This document shows, one piece after another, positions 8,152 to 16,979 of a DNA stretch of 64,000 bases; position 1 is the stretch's first letter, and each line of letters begins with the position of its first letter. Below the pieces are notes generated by a model. That model saw only the letters and a program-made list of their open reading frames with translations, was not told where the DNA came from and ran no database searches. Location of the stretch: positions 38,001-102,000 of the forward strand of contig CANNIZ010000013.1 of assembly GCA_947505245.1 (NCBI GenBank), written 5' to 3'. This DNA is from Pseudomonadota bacterium. Its GTDB lineage: Bacteria; Myxococcota_A; UBA796; GCA-2862545. A program made the translations under genes and the position numbers.

Positions 8152-10628
8152 TCACCTGGCTGGTCGGCGCGGCCCTCGCGGCGAACGTGGCCGTGGTGGC
8201 GCCCGACGGCCCGATCCGGCCCGGCAAGCCCACGCACCTGCAGGTCGCCGTGGTGGACGACCTCGGGTTTCCGTCGCCGTCCGCGCCGACGGTGACGATG
8301 TCGGCGGGGTTGGCGGCTGTCGCGGCGACCCCGTTGCGGCTTGGCGTGTACGAGGTGAACATCGTCCCGCCCGATGTCGCGGGGCCGCTGCAGGTGTCGA
8401 TCACCGCGTTCGGCCACACCACGACGACCGACTTCGTGGTCGAAGAGGTCGCCCCGTCGTCCCTGAAGTTGCCCGCAAAGCTCGACTTCGCCGCCGGCGA
8501 CAAGACCGTCGACATCCTGGTCACGGGCGCGGATCTGCCGCCTGCGGACGCGCTGGACGTCGTGATCGCGGACGGCAGCGTGCTGGGCGTCGACAGCACC
8601 CCCGAGGGGCTCGTCGTCCACGTCGCGCTGCCCGAGACCACGTTCCCGCGGGTGATCCCGTTCGGCGTGCGCGACGAGCGCCAGGAGGTGCAGCCTTCCT
8701 GGGGTGGGATTCGCCTGCACACTCGCACGTCCATCGACCTCTACACCGAGCCCGGCGCCAAGCTCACGCTCACCGTCGGGCGCCGCGTGTACGGGCCGTT
8801 CATCGCCGACGCGGTCGGCGTCGTGCGCCCTGTGATCGAGCAGTACCCGGGGGAGTTGTCCGCCCAGGCGTTGCTCGTCGACGACGTCGGCAACGAGACC
8901 CACACCACGCTCACGCTCACGGCTTCTGCGCAGGCGTCGTTCGTCGCGATGGCCGCTGGGCAGCAGGTGCCCGGACGCCAGCCTCCGGACGTGTTCGTGT
9001 ACGGGGTCCACGGAGACGGTCACACCTGGGACGGCGCGGCGCCCACGTGCAAGACCCCGTCAGCGAACCTGGTGGTCAAGCCGTTGGCGCCCGGCGAGTG
9101 GCGCGCCGCGTTGCCCTCGGCGGAGCGACCCCAGGAGGTGCGCGTGCGCTGCACCGTCGGGGCGGCGGCCGAGACGAACGTTCGCCTGCCGGTGTCCGGC
9201 AACGTGCCCGCGACGATCGATCTCCGCATCGTCCCCGACGAGCTCTCCACGGACTTCCCGGTGGCCGAGATCCGCGCGGTCCTGTTCGACATGCGCGGCG
9301 ATCGCATGGACTCGGCCGGGCTCGTGCTCGGCGCCGAGCGCGGCGGGATCGAGCTGGCCCCCGGCGCCGGCGGCACGACGCTGCGCGCCGAGTACGACGG
9401 AAAGCCTGCGATCGGCGACGGTGACGACACGATCTGGGCGCGCTTCGATCTTCCCCCGGGCCACGGCGCCGTCGCGGACTTGTCCGTCGCGTACGGGTTC
9501 GTCGATCGATTGGGGCCGGTGCGGGCGCACGTGCGCGCCCTCGACGCCGCAGGCCTCCCGCTCGCGGGCGTGCCGGTGGACGTCCACGCGACGCCGGGCG
9601 ACTTCGCGGTGGTGTCGGGCATCACGGGCCCCGATGGGTGGGCGGCCGTCGATGTGCGCGCGGCCCCCGGGCTCGACCCGGTGGCGATCGAGGCGCGCTC
9701 CAACGGGCGGATCGGTCGGGTCGTCGCGCTGCGCGATTCGCGCCCACGCGGCGGACCGGGGTCGTTCGATCTTCGCGTGGAGCGGAAGGTCGCGATCACG
9801 GCCGGCCGCGTGAACGTGATCGACGTCGCGGTGGACCCGGAGATCCTGTACACGGGCGCCCACGCTGTCGCCCACGTCGACGTCCACGTTCGGGACCGCG
9901 CCGGCGCGATGGTGCCGACCCGGCCTGACGAGATCACCGTGAGCGAGGGCACCGTCGGCGACTGGGAGGCCCTGCCGGACGGCGGTTGGCGGGCGGCCTA
10001 CACGCCGGGTGACGGCGATCGCGCGCGCAGCGTCGACCTCGTGGTGCGAGCCGGCTCGGCGTCGAGCCAGGCGCGCCTGACGTTGGAGCCGCGTCCGATC
10101 GAGGCGAGCGCGGTGTTCGGCTTCGGCCTGGTGACGAACTTCGGCGCCGTGTTCTCACCGCAGCTCTCGGCGGACTTCGACTGGCGCCGGAAGGTGTTCC
10201 AGCGCCCGATCATCGTTCGGATGGGCGTGGGCTGGTACAGCGTCGGCCTGTCACGCACGCCGGTCGCAGGCAGTGCGATCGAGAACCGCACGCGCGTCCT
10301 GCCCGTTACGGTGGCCGTGCTCGCCCGCGGCGATTTCCGTGGAGACGCGCTGTGGGGCGGGATCAGCAGCACCGTCGCGCCCTGGGTTCGCCAGGAGACG
10401 TTCGTGACCGGTGCCGACGAAGAACGGTACACGCGCGTGGGGTTGTACGGGCCGGGCATCGGCATGATCGGAGGCGTCGGTCGGCGCGTGGGAACGGGCG
10501 AGATCCTGCTCGAGGTGCGGGCGTCGGCGCTATCGGCGTCGTCGCGCCCGTCGAACCGGCCGAGCGTCGCGTTCTTCGGCCCGATGGGCGGGCTTTCGAC
10601 GATCCTGGGGTACCGGGTCGTGTTCTAA
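8148..10628 (+). CDS. Large exported Ig-like protein with C-terminal outer-membrane barrel
   Basis: 826 residues from GTG 8148, overlapping the FecR-gene stop (GTGA). Residues 1-18 (MITWLVGAALAANVAVVA) form a signal peptide. The body is a string of beta-rich, Ig/invasin-like segments (for example VAVVDDLGFPSPSAPTV near the start, and ALDAAGLPLAGVPVDVHATPGD and VHVRDRAGAMVPTRPDEIT in the second half). From ~residue 650 the pattern changes to alternating hydrophobic strands (FGFGLVTNFGAVFSPQLSADF, IIVRMGVGWYSVGL, ILLEVRASAL) and it ends LGYRVVF with terminal Phe, the BamA recognition signature of outer-membrane barrels. No enzymatic motif. Probably the surface-exposed end of the 4244-10628 operon. 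Confidence 0.75.
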   Translation: MITWLVGAALAANVAVVAPDGPIRPGKPTHLQVAVVDDLGFPSPSAPTVTMSAGLAAVAATPLRLGVYEVNIVPPDVAGPLQVSITAFGHTTTTDFVVEEVAPSSLKLPAKLDFAAGDKTVDILVTGADLPPADALDVVIADGSVLGVDSTPEGLVVHVALPETTFPRVIPFGVRDERQEVQPSWGGIRLHTRTSIDLYTEPGAKLTLTVGRRVYGPFIADAVGVVRPVIEQYPGELSAQALLVDDVGNETHTTLTLTASAQASFVAMAAGQQVPGRQPPDVFVYGVHGDGHTWDGAAPTCKTPSANLVVKPLAPGEWRAALPSAERPQEVRVRCTVGAAAETNVRLPVSGNVPATIDLRIVPDELSTDFPVAEIRAVLFDMRGDRMDSAGLVLGAERGGIELAPGAGGTTLRAEYDGKPAIGDGDDTIWARFDLPPGHGAVADLSVAYGFVDRLGPVRAHVRALDAAGLPLAGVPVDVHATPGDFAVVSGITGPDGWAAVDVRAAPGLDPVAIEARSNGRIGRVVALRDSRPRGGPGSFDLRVERKVAITAGRVNVIDVAVDPEILYTGAHAVAHVDVHVRDRAGAMVPTRPDEITVSEGTVGDWEALPDGGWRAAYTPGDGDRARSVDLVVRAGSASSQARLTLEPRPIEASAVFGFGLVTNFGAVFSPQLSADFDWRRKVFQRPIIVRMGVGWYSVGLSRTPVAGSAIENRTRVLPVTVAVLARGDFRGDALWGGISSTVAPWVRQETFVTGADEERYTRVGLYGPGIGMIGGVGRRVGTGEILLEVRASALSASSRPSNRPSVAFFGPMGGLSTILGYRVVF

Positions 10629-10644
10629 CGGACGCGCTGACGGT

Positions 10645-11367
10645 TCAGGCCGTCGCGGCCCCGACGGACCCGCGCACCCACAACACGCCGAGGATCACGG
10701 CGAACGCGGCCCACTGAATCGCGTAGTTGCGACTCGTGTCGTCCCACGGGATCGGGTCGTAGCCGTCCACCGGGATCGCGTCGTACGCGCCGTTCCGCCC
10801 CGGCTCGAGCGGCAGGCCCGCGACGACGAACCCGTCGAACGCCTTGTCGCCGAACGTCATGTCCCGGTAGTTCATGTGCGCGTTCTTCGACCACACGACC
10901 AGCCCGGCGAGCTTGGATTCGGTCGGCAGCGCCCTGAGGTCGCCGCGCAAGGGTCGGAGCTGTCCGATGAGCGTCACGGTCGCGTCGCCGGTGTCCGTCT
11001 TCGCGAGCGCGGCCTCGAGTCCGTCGCCCGGCACCCAGCCGCGGTCCACCACGAGCAGCGGCCCGCCGTCGACCTGGAACGGCTCGAGGAGGCTGTAGCC
11101 GGCGCGCTCGCGGTCGGAGCGGCCGCTCACCAGGACGGGATCGTCGATGTAGCGCCCGGGGGCCTCCACCCGCCGCCACAGCGCCTGGTCGCGGGGGCCG
11201 GAGAGCTCTTTGGCGCCGATCGGCGGCAGGTTCTGGACCTCGATCGCGCGCACCCCGCCCTCGTTGCGGATCTGGTGCCGCTTCACCTGCCACGCCGAAA
11301 GCGAGAGGCAGATCACGACTCCGAATGCGACCGCGACGGTGGGTACGAGCTTTGGGTGGAACGTCAC
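10645..11367 (-). CDS. SURF1 family protein (cytochrome oxidase assembly)
   Basis: 240 residues from GTG 11367. It has the SURF1 layout of an N-terminal membrane helix (residues ~8-27, ending SAWQVKRHQ) and a C-terminal helix (IQWAAFAVILGVLWVRG), enclosing a periplasmic domain with WRRVEAPGRYI, VDRGWVPGDG, LIGQLRP and VVWSKNAHMNYRDM. In other bacteria SURF1 helps deliver haem a to cytochrome c oxidase. No oxidase subunit is nearby, so the gene is separated from its usual cluster. It is convergent with the Ig-like/barrel gene, with only 16 bases between. Confidence 0.88.
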   Translation of the reverse strand: MTFHPKLVPTVAVAFGVVICLSLSAWQVKRHQIRNEGGVRAIEVQNLPPIGAKELSGPRDQALWRRVEAPGRYIDDPVLVSGRSDRERAGYSLLEPFQVDGGPLLVVDRGWVPGDGLEAALAKTDTGDATVTLIGQLRPLRGDLRALPTESKLAGLVVWSKNAHMNYRDMTFGDKAFDGFVVAGLPLEPGRNGAYDAIPVDGYDPIPWDDTSRNYAIQWAAFAVILGVLWVRGSVGAATA

Positions 11368-11430
11368 GCGAGGGCCTCTCGAGCGGACGGTGCGGGCGCG
11401 TCCACGTCCCGTGTGTAACCGACCGCCCGA

Positions 11431-12726
11431 TCAGGGTCTGCGGCGGTTCGCCAGCAGCGCGGAGAAGCTGCGCGTGCGGAGGTCGTCGGTGGACAGGCCC
11501 GCGAGGTGCAGGTCGCGTCCGTCGACGGCGCCGCAATTGTAGGCGTGCCGGAACCAGTTGAGCAGGCCGTGCCCGGTGGCTGCGTCGTCGAACTGGTCGC
11601 CGACGAGCGTGGCCTGGGCGGCGTTCTCGAGGAACTTCGACAGGCGCTCCGACATCGCTGCCTTTCCGGCGAGGTAGTACGCGTGGGAAGCGACGTAGCG
11701 GACGGGGATCTGCGCCGGATGCAGGTCCCAGCCTTGCCGGTACCCGTGCTGGAGCGCGTGGGTGATGTTGTGGAAGCTGTTTCGCCACGCGGCGTGGACG
11801 GCCTCGGGGCCGCCGACGGGGAGCTGGGTGGTGGCGCCGTCCGAGAGGAACACCCCGGTGCCAGCGAGCGCCTGCTGCATCGAGGTGCGCGCGTGGTCAC
11901 ACGCGGGGTGATGCAGGTGCTGGTCGGGCGCGGCGATGCCGAGCGACGCGGTGTAGTCGTACGCGCCGAAGTGGACGCCCCGCACCCGACCGCGGCCGGC
12001 GCGCACCAGCGCGGGCAGGGGACAGGTGCCGTCCGCCGCCATGAGCGCATGCGACGTCTCGATCATCAGCTCGAGGCGGACAGCACCTTCCGGGAGACCG
12101 TTCCTTCGCTCGAGCGCCTCGATCAGCTCGACGAACACGGCGACGTGCGCGACGAGTTGGACCTTGGGGAGCGTGACGACGAAGCCCGGTGGCAGGCGTC
12201 CGCCGCCGCGGTCGATCAAGGCGGACACGAACAGATCGAGCGTGCGGATCGCCCGGCGCTTCGTCTCGTCGGCCATGGACTTTGTGCGGATGCCGATGAA
12301 CGGCGGCAACGATCCGGCGGAGAGCCCGGCGGCCACCTCGTACGCGGCGGCGATCGCTGCGCGGTCCTCCTCGGGGCCGGGCCGCGCGCCGTAGCCGTCC
12401 TCGAAGTCGATGCGGTAGTCCTCGACGGGCTCGCGCTCGAGCTTTGCGGCGACGTTCGCGTGTACGGTGGCGGCGAGCGCGGGGGCGAGCCCCATCAGGG
12501 CGGCGAGGGCCTCGGGTGTTGGCGCGTGCTCGCGAAAGTGCGCGCGCGCGAGCTCGCCGAGGCGGGCCGCGGTGTGGGCCTTGAACAGGTGCGCGCCGCC
12601 GTACACGACGTGTACGGGCTGCCGGTCGATCGCGTCACCTGGGTTCGCGGCGAGCAGCGTGTTGTTCGGCTCGATCAGCGCGTCCAGCGCCTCGAAGACG
12701 TGGGCGGGATCGAGGCTCGTGCGCAC
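11431..12726 (-). CDS. DUF6986-type citrate-lyase/malate-synthase-fold protein of the urate cluster
   Basis: 431 residues from GTG 12726, one base past the uraH stop. Motifs suggest a TIM-barrel lyase related to the CitE/malyl-CoA-lyase/malate-synthase superfamily: YRIDFEDGYG (~107-116, acidic metal ligands), IGIRTKSM, VTLPKVQ, LELMIETSHAL (Glu of the Mg site) and VHFGAYDYTASLGI. Homologues sit beside allantoicase genes in actinobacteria and myxobacteria. The placement and fold suggest a reaction on glyoxylate or a ureidoglycolate-derived acid, but this is inference. Some databases call the family 'phosphoenolpyruvate kinase', which I cannot support. Confidence 0.72.
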   Translation of the reverse strand: MRTSLDPAHVFEALDALIEPNNTLLAANPGDAIDRQPVHVVYGGAHLFKAHTAARLGELARAHFREHAPTPEALAALMGLAPALAATVHANVAAKLEREPVEDYRIDFEDGYGARPGPEEDRAAIAAAYEVAAGLSAGSLPPFIGIRTKSMADETKRRAIRTLDLFVSALIDRGGGRLPPGFVVTLPKVQLVAHVAVFVELIEALERRNGLPEGAVRLELMIETSHALMAADGTCPLPALVRAGRGRVRGVHFGAYDYTASLGIAAPDQHLHHPACDHARTSMQQALAGTGVFLSDGATTQLPVGGPEAVHAAWRNSFHNITHALQHGYRQGWDLHPAQIPVRYVASHAYYLAGKAAMSERLSKFLENAAQATLVGDQFDDAATGHGLLNWFRHAYNCGAVDGRDLHLAGLSTDDLRTRSFSALLANRRRP

Positions 12727-12727
12727 G

Positions 12728-13066
12728 TCAGCTGCCGCGGTACGTCGAGTAGCCGAACGGGCTCAACAGCAGCGGGATGTGGTGGTTCTGCGACCCGTCG
12801 AGCACGTCGAACACGATCTCGATCAGCGGGTAGAAGCCCTTGTGATCGGTGGCGCGGAAGTACGTGGCCGTGTCGAACCGGATGCGCCAGGTGCCGAGCG
12901 CGAGCTGTCCCGGCTTGGTGAGCTCGGGGATGCGGCCGTCGACGTTCGTCTCGGCGCGGGCGATCTCGACGAACACGCCGTTGACGGCGTGGGCGAGGAC
13001 GACGGGGACGCCGGCGGCGGGCTTGCCGCGCGCGGTGTCGAGGACGTGAGTGCTGATGTGGCTCAT
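12728..13066 (-). CDS. uraH: 5-hydroxyisourate hydrolase (transthyretin-like)
   Basis: 112 residues, the normal length. Hydrolyses 5-hydroxyisourate, the urate oxidase product, to OHCU. Diagnostic segments are the N-terminal ISTHVLDTARGKPA (catalytic His near residue 7), TNVDGR, the ATYF segment, HKGFYPLIEIVFD, and the C-terminal tetrapeptide YRGS that defines this enzyme against true transthyretin. Start ATG overlaps the stop of the upstream allantoicase-decarboxylase fusion (ATGA), so consecutive pathway steps are translationally coupled. Confidence 0.96.
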   Translation of the reverse strand: MSHISTHVLDTARGKPAAGVPVVLAHAVNGVFVEIARAETNVDGRIPELTKPGQLALGTWRIRFDTATYFRATDHKGFYPLIEIVFDVLDGSQNHHIPLLLSPFGYSTYRGS

Positions 13067-14556
13067 GCGAGTTTCTCCAGGCGAAGGCGGGTGATCTTTG
13101 CTTGCTCGCCGGCGGCGATGCGCAGCTCGGCGGCGGGGGCGCTGGTGGTGAGGCGCTCATCGAGGACGGCCAACATCTCGGCGGCGGTCTTGCCGGTGGC
13201 GCAAACGATGAAGATGAAGCCGAAGCGCTGTTCGTACATCGTGTTGCCCTGGGCCAGCGAGGCGAGCGTTGTCTCGTCGGCCTTCGCGACGCCGGACTGC
13301 TCGGCCACGGCCCAGCGCTCGCGCTGAGCGTCGACGCTGCCTCCGATGCGCGGGTGGTGGGTGAACGACTCCTTCCAGTCCGCGTCTGCGAGCGCCCACC
13401 AGACGGCTTCGGCCGCGCCGAACAGGTGCGTGCGGCTCGTGAACGGCCGCTGCGACACCATCCCGTCCACCCACCGTCGCGAGCCGCAGCACGCCGTCAA
13501 CGCGGCGCGCAGGTCGGCCTCCGGCATCGCCGCGAGCTTGGCGACGAGGGCATCCGCGGGGGTCGCGTCGGTCGCGGTGCCCCACACGCGAAGCCGGGAC
13601 ACGCCCCCGTCGGGCAGGATTCGCAGGCGCAGGTGCGTCCACGGGCCGCCGTCCGCGACAGCGAACACGTGGGCGTGATCGGCGCGCAGCTTGGCGGGCG
13701 CGAGGATCTCCTTCCACTCGGGGCTGCCGGGGAGCGACGCGGGCGGCGCGCCGGGCCAGTACAGCGCGTCGATCGCTGCGCGGTCCGGGTAGTTGCCCTT
13801 GAAGTGATGCGTGTCGACCTCGACGCGCGCGACCGTTCCGGCCGTCCCGAGCGCGATGATGACCCAGTCCATGCCGGGCGGGCGGCTCCGTCGCGTCTCC
13901 CAGCCGCCGCCCATGTCCGCCGCGCGGTGCGGCAGCAGCAGGTTGTTCATCGGCGAGAAGAACATGTCGCTGCACGCGACCGCCCGTCCGCCGTTCGCGA
14001 GCGCAGCGAGGTCGATCTCGGCGGCTTGCCGCTCGGGCGCGGGATCGCCGTACACGCGCAGTCGCGCCACGCCGCCGTCGGGGAAGATTCGCAGGCGCAC
14101 GTGCGTGTACACCGCGTCCGAAGCGATCGCGGCGAGGTTGTGCGAGCCGCGCTGGAGCGCGGTCTGCGCGAGCACTTCGGTCCACGCGAGGTGATCGGTC
14201 AGGTCCTCGAGCGAAGCGTCCGGCGCGAAGATCGCGTCGATCGATGCAAACGGCGGGTGGTTGCCCATGAAGAACGACGTGTCGATGTCCACGCCGCGCA
14301 GCCGACCGGGCACACCGAGCTTGAGGATGCACCAGTCATGCCCGGGGACGCGCTTCCGGCGCGACTCCCAGCCGTCCATCAGCTTGCCGCGATCCGTGTA
14401 CGCGGCGGGGTCGAAGGCGGCGGGCGCGGGCCTGGTGAGGTTGTCCATTCCGGCGAAGAAGTCGTCGGAGCACAGCAGCGCGCACCCCCCCACATTCGAC
14501 GAGACGAGGTCGACGAGGCCCTGGAACGCGGCCACGTTGGATGGTGCTGTCGACAT
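13063..14556 (-). CDS. alc-uraD: Fused allantoicase and OHCU decarboxylase
   Basis: 497 residues carrying two enzymes. Residues 1-~325 are an allantoicase made of the two usual tandem halves: each carries DMFFSPMNN- or DDFFAGMDN-like, GWESRRKR/GWETRRSR and DTSFFMGN/DTHHFKGN motifs and ends in HVRLRIFPDGG or HLRLRILPDGG. Residues ~332-497 are an OHCU decarboxylase (UraD), with RRWVDGMVS, the catalytic stretch THHPRIGG, EQSGV, NTMYEQRFGFIFIVCATGKTA and a C-terminal EQAKITRLRLEKL. The decarboxylase acts directly after UraH; allantoicase acts later, after allantoinase. ATG 14556 has GGAGGG just upstream. Urate oxidase and allantoinase are not in the window. Confidence 0.95.
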   Translation of the reverse strand: MSTAPSNVAAFQGLVDLVSSNVGGCALLCSDDFFAGMDNLTRPAPAAFDPAAYTDRGKLMDGWESRRKRVPGHDWCILKLGVPGRLRGVDIDTSFFMGNHPPFASIDAIFAPDASLEDLTDHLAWTEVLAQTALQRGSHNLAAIASDAVYTHVRLRIFPDGGVARLRVYGDPAPERQAAEIDLAALANGGRAVACSDMFFSPMNNLLLPHRAADMGGGWETRRSRPPGMDWVIIALGTAGTVARVEVDTHHFKGNYPDRAAIDALYWPGAPPASLPGSPEWKEILAPAKLRADHAHVFAVADGGPWTHLRLRILPDGGVSRLRVWGTATDATPADALVAKLAAMPEADLRAALTACCGSRRWVDGMVSQRPFTSRTHLFGAAEAVWWALADADWKESFTHHPRIGGSVDAQRERWAVAEQSGVAKADETTLASLAQGNTMYEQRFGFIFIVCATGKTAAEMLAVLDERLTTSAPAAELRIAAGEQAKITRLRLEKLA

Positions 14557-14595
14557 CTGCCCTCCGGCGGGCCCGGAGTGTACACCGGGCCTGCG

Positions 14596-15441
14596 TCACG
14601 GGGCGAGCGTGCAGTCCGTCACCTGACCTTCGGACAAGATTCCAGGGTCGCCGCCGACATACGCCGTGGCGCCGTCGGGTCCCCAGCAGGCTTCGAACCC
14701 GAGCACGGCGTCGCCGGGACGCACCTCGCCGGTGGCGCGTCCACCGCTGGGCTCGTTGCGCGCGAACGTCGTCCCAGGCCACACTTCGCCGTCCTCGGTC
14801 AGGGCGAGGTCCGCCGAGAAGCCGAACGACGTGCCTCGCACGACCCACGCCTCGATGTCGAGGGTCCCGTCGGTGCGCGCGACGTGGACGTCCTTGCCGC
14901 CGTCGGTGGGGACGAGGTCGATCGACAGTGCGAGCGAGGGCTCGTGACCGAGGGCAGCGGCCAACGCAGCCGCGTCCACGGCGAGGTGAGCCTCGCCGTC
15001 TTCGAGGCGCCAGCCGTCCGCGATCGGTGCGTACGGGCCGTCGGGATCGGATGCGGTGTCGATCACGACGTCGAACAGGGCGTCGCCGTCGACGATCACG
15101 GCGCGAATCCACGCGATCTCGACGCCGTCACGTCCGGTCCACGCGATGGTGAGGCGCTCCCAGGTGCGCGTGTCTGCGGTGCGCACGGTGGGAGGCGTCG
15201 CGCGCAGCGCGTCACCGACAGCGCCGATCGGGGCGGTCGCCTCGACGAAGTCGCCGGCCGCTGCGACGGCGGACTGGAGCAGCGGAGACGCGCCTTCGGG
15301 GGGCGCTTCGAAGCCCGCTGGCGGCGCCAACTCGGCGGACGAAGGGACGACCCGGACGAACGCGGCGTCTTCGTAGAACGACGCGTTCGAGATCGGCTGC
15401 GCGCAGCCGACGAGCGCGACGAACGCGAGCGCGGGCCTCAA
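14596..15441 (-). CDS. Hypothetical lipoprotein downstream of the caspase-like gene
   Basis: 281 residues from a TTG at 15441 that overlaps the caspase-gene stop (TTGA). The N-terminus MRPALAFVALVGC ends in a lipobox, so it is probably an outer-membrane or periplasmic lipoprotein. The rest is acidic and beta-rich without recognised motifs; WERLTIAWTG, IRAVIVDGDALFDVVIDT and ALGHEPSLALSIDLVPTDGG suggest a beta-sandwich, possibly ligand-binding. It is the last gene of the sigma/anti-sigma/caspase chain and may be the surface partner of the caspase-barrel protein. I do not recognise a named family. Confidence 0.65.
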   Translation of the reverse strand: MRPALAFVALVGCAQPISNASFYEDAAFVRVVPSSAELAPPAGFEAPPEGASPLLQSAVAAAGDFVEATAPIGAVGDALRATPPTVRTADTRTWERLTIAWTGRDGVEIAWIRAVIVDGDALFDVVIDTASDPDGPYAPIADGWRLEDGEAHLAVDAAALAAALGHEPSLALSIDLVPTDGGKDVHVARTDGTLDIEAWVVRGTSFGFSADLALTEDGEVWPGTTFARNEPSGGRATGEVRPGDAVLGFEACWGPDGATAYVGGDPGILSEGQVTDCTLAP

Positions 15442-16979
15442 AACACGTACCCGAGGCGGAGCGTGGTCTCGCCATACCCGGGGAATTTATTCCCATCGAA
15501 GCTCGCTGGGAACACCAGCAGGGAGAGCCCGAGGTCGGCCCGCAGGTGGCCGACGTCCACGCCGGCGACCGCCGATGCGCCCGGCGAGATCGCCCACGAG
15601 CGCTGGGCGTCCTGCTCGCCGTCAGGGAACGAGCGCCAGAACCACGCGCTCTCCGCGCGCGCGCCGACCCCGCCGTGGAGGAACTTCCACTCGCCCGCGA
15701 TGCCGAGGGTGGCGCCAAACGTCGCGCTGCCCATGTTCACCGGGATCGCGTCGAGGTCCGGCAGAGCGATCGTCCCCGTGCCGGAGCCGGCGATCGCGTC
15801 GAACTGGCCCCACACGCCGTTGTGAAACCGCGTCTCCACCTGGATGCCGCCGACGGAGTGCTGCGGCACGTACGTGGTCTGGAACGGCGCGCCGAAGCCT
15901 CGGCTGCCGAACACGGCCATCACGGCGAGATCGGGCCGCGACGCGCGCCTCACCTGCTGTTCGATGTCGCCGCGCGATGATGTGTCCTCGTACGGCATCG
16001 ACTGAAACGCCGCGGTGGCGACGTCCACGGTGGCGCCGCCGCGCACGGTCACCTGGGCCTCGTCGACCCACCCGGGCTCGCGGCGCTGGATCGCGTACAC
16101 GCCGGGGCGTACGGCGATCACGGTCCGGTTCGCGCCGATCACCTCGGCGACGTACCGCTTGCGCGACTCGTCCCACACCGCCAACGTGCCCTCGAGGCCG
16201 CCGGGGAAAACGAGGCGAGCGTCGCTCGGCGTCAGCTGGGTGAGGGCGACAGCACCGGAGCCGGCGAGGTCGAGGTCGTAGCTAGGCGTCTGCGAGCCCG
16301 GCGTGGTGCGCGTGCGGAACGCGGTCTCCGTGTGTACCCAGCGGTACACCTCGTCGAGCGTGACGACGCCGTCCCCATCGTTGTCGGCGGCGCCGGCGAG
16401 GCCCGAGTGCAGGTAGTAGGTAAAGAAGCCACCGCCAACCTCATCGGACTCCTGCGAGAACTCGGTCTCGGCAGACGACGTGAGGATCGCCGTCCCCGAC
16501 GAACGCTCGACGTCGACGGCGAACGCGTAGCCGGGCCCGCGCACGCCGCCTTTGCCGCGGACTGCCGCCCCGCTGCGGCAGGAGTCGAGGAACGCGATGC
16601 GAACGTCAGCGCCGGTGGCCTCGAGCCAAGACCGAAGTTCGGCGTGCCCGACGCGGGTGTCGCCGAGCTGGAGGCCCTCTTCGTCGCCGTGGCCCGAGTA
16701 GAAGAACACCACCGAGGTCTGTGCGCCCCGCGCTTCGGCGGCGGTGACGCGCTCCTTCAGGGTGACCATCGCGCCTTGAAGGTCGCGTCGGCTCTGATCG
16801 AGCAGCAGGAGCGCGTCGTCCTTGTCGACGCCGCCGTTCGCGACGAACAGCTCGCTCATCTTCTGGGCGTCGCTGGTCGCGAACACGAGCGGCGGCTCGC
16901 CGGCGGCGCCGCGGTCGTTTCCGACGAACAACGCGACGCGGTAATCGGCGTCCAACGCGACCTCCGCGAGGGCGGGCAT
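15438..16979 (-). CDS. Caspase-family (C14) protease fused to an outer-membrane-barrel-like domain
   Basis: 513 residues. Residues ~13-235 are a caspase/metacaspase fold: YRVALFVGNDRG, catalytic His97 in FFYSGHGDEEG, catalytic Cys134 in AFLDSCRSG, and TAILTSSAETEFSQES, with an EF-hand-like DNDGDGVVTLDE near 220. A PEGA-like beta linker follows (~270-340). The last ~180 residues alternate hydrophobic strands and end TLRLGYVF with terminal Phe, as outer-membrane barrels do. ATG 16979 overlaps the previous stop as TGATG. Residues 3-6 (ALAE) look like the end of a signal peptide, but the preceding in-frame codons do not encode one, so export is uncertain. Confidence 0.85.
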   Translation of the reverse strand: MPALAEVALDADYRVALFVGNDRGAAGEPPLVFATSDAQKMSELFVANGGVDKDDALLLLDQSRRDLQGAMVTLKERVTAAEARGAQTSVVFFYSGHGDEEGLQLGDTRVGHAELRSWLEATGADVRIAFLDSCRSGAAVRGKGGVRGPGYAFAVDVERSSGTAILTSSAETEFSQESDEVGGGFFTYYLHSGLAGAADNDGDGVVTLDEVYRWVHTETAFRTRTTPGSQTPSYDLDLAGSGAVALTQLTPSDARLVFPGGLEGTLAVWDESRKRYVAEVIGANRTVIAVRPGVYAIQRREPGWVDEAQVTVRGGATVDVATAAFQSMPYEDTSSRGDIEQQVRRASRPDLAVMAVFGSRGFGAPFQTTYVPQHSVGGIQVETRFHNGVWGQFDAIAGSGTGTIALPDLDAIPVNMGSATFGATLGIAGEWKFLHGGVGARAESAWFWRSFPDGEQDAQRSWAISPGASAVAGVDVGHLRADLGLSLLVFPASFDGNKFPGYGETTLRLGYVF

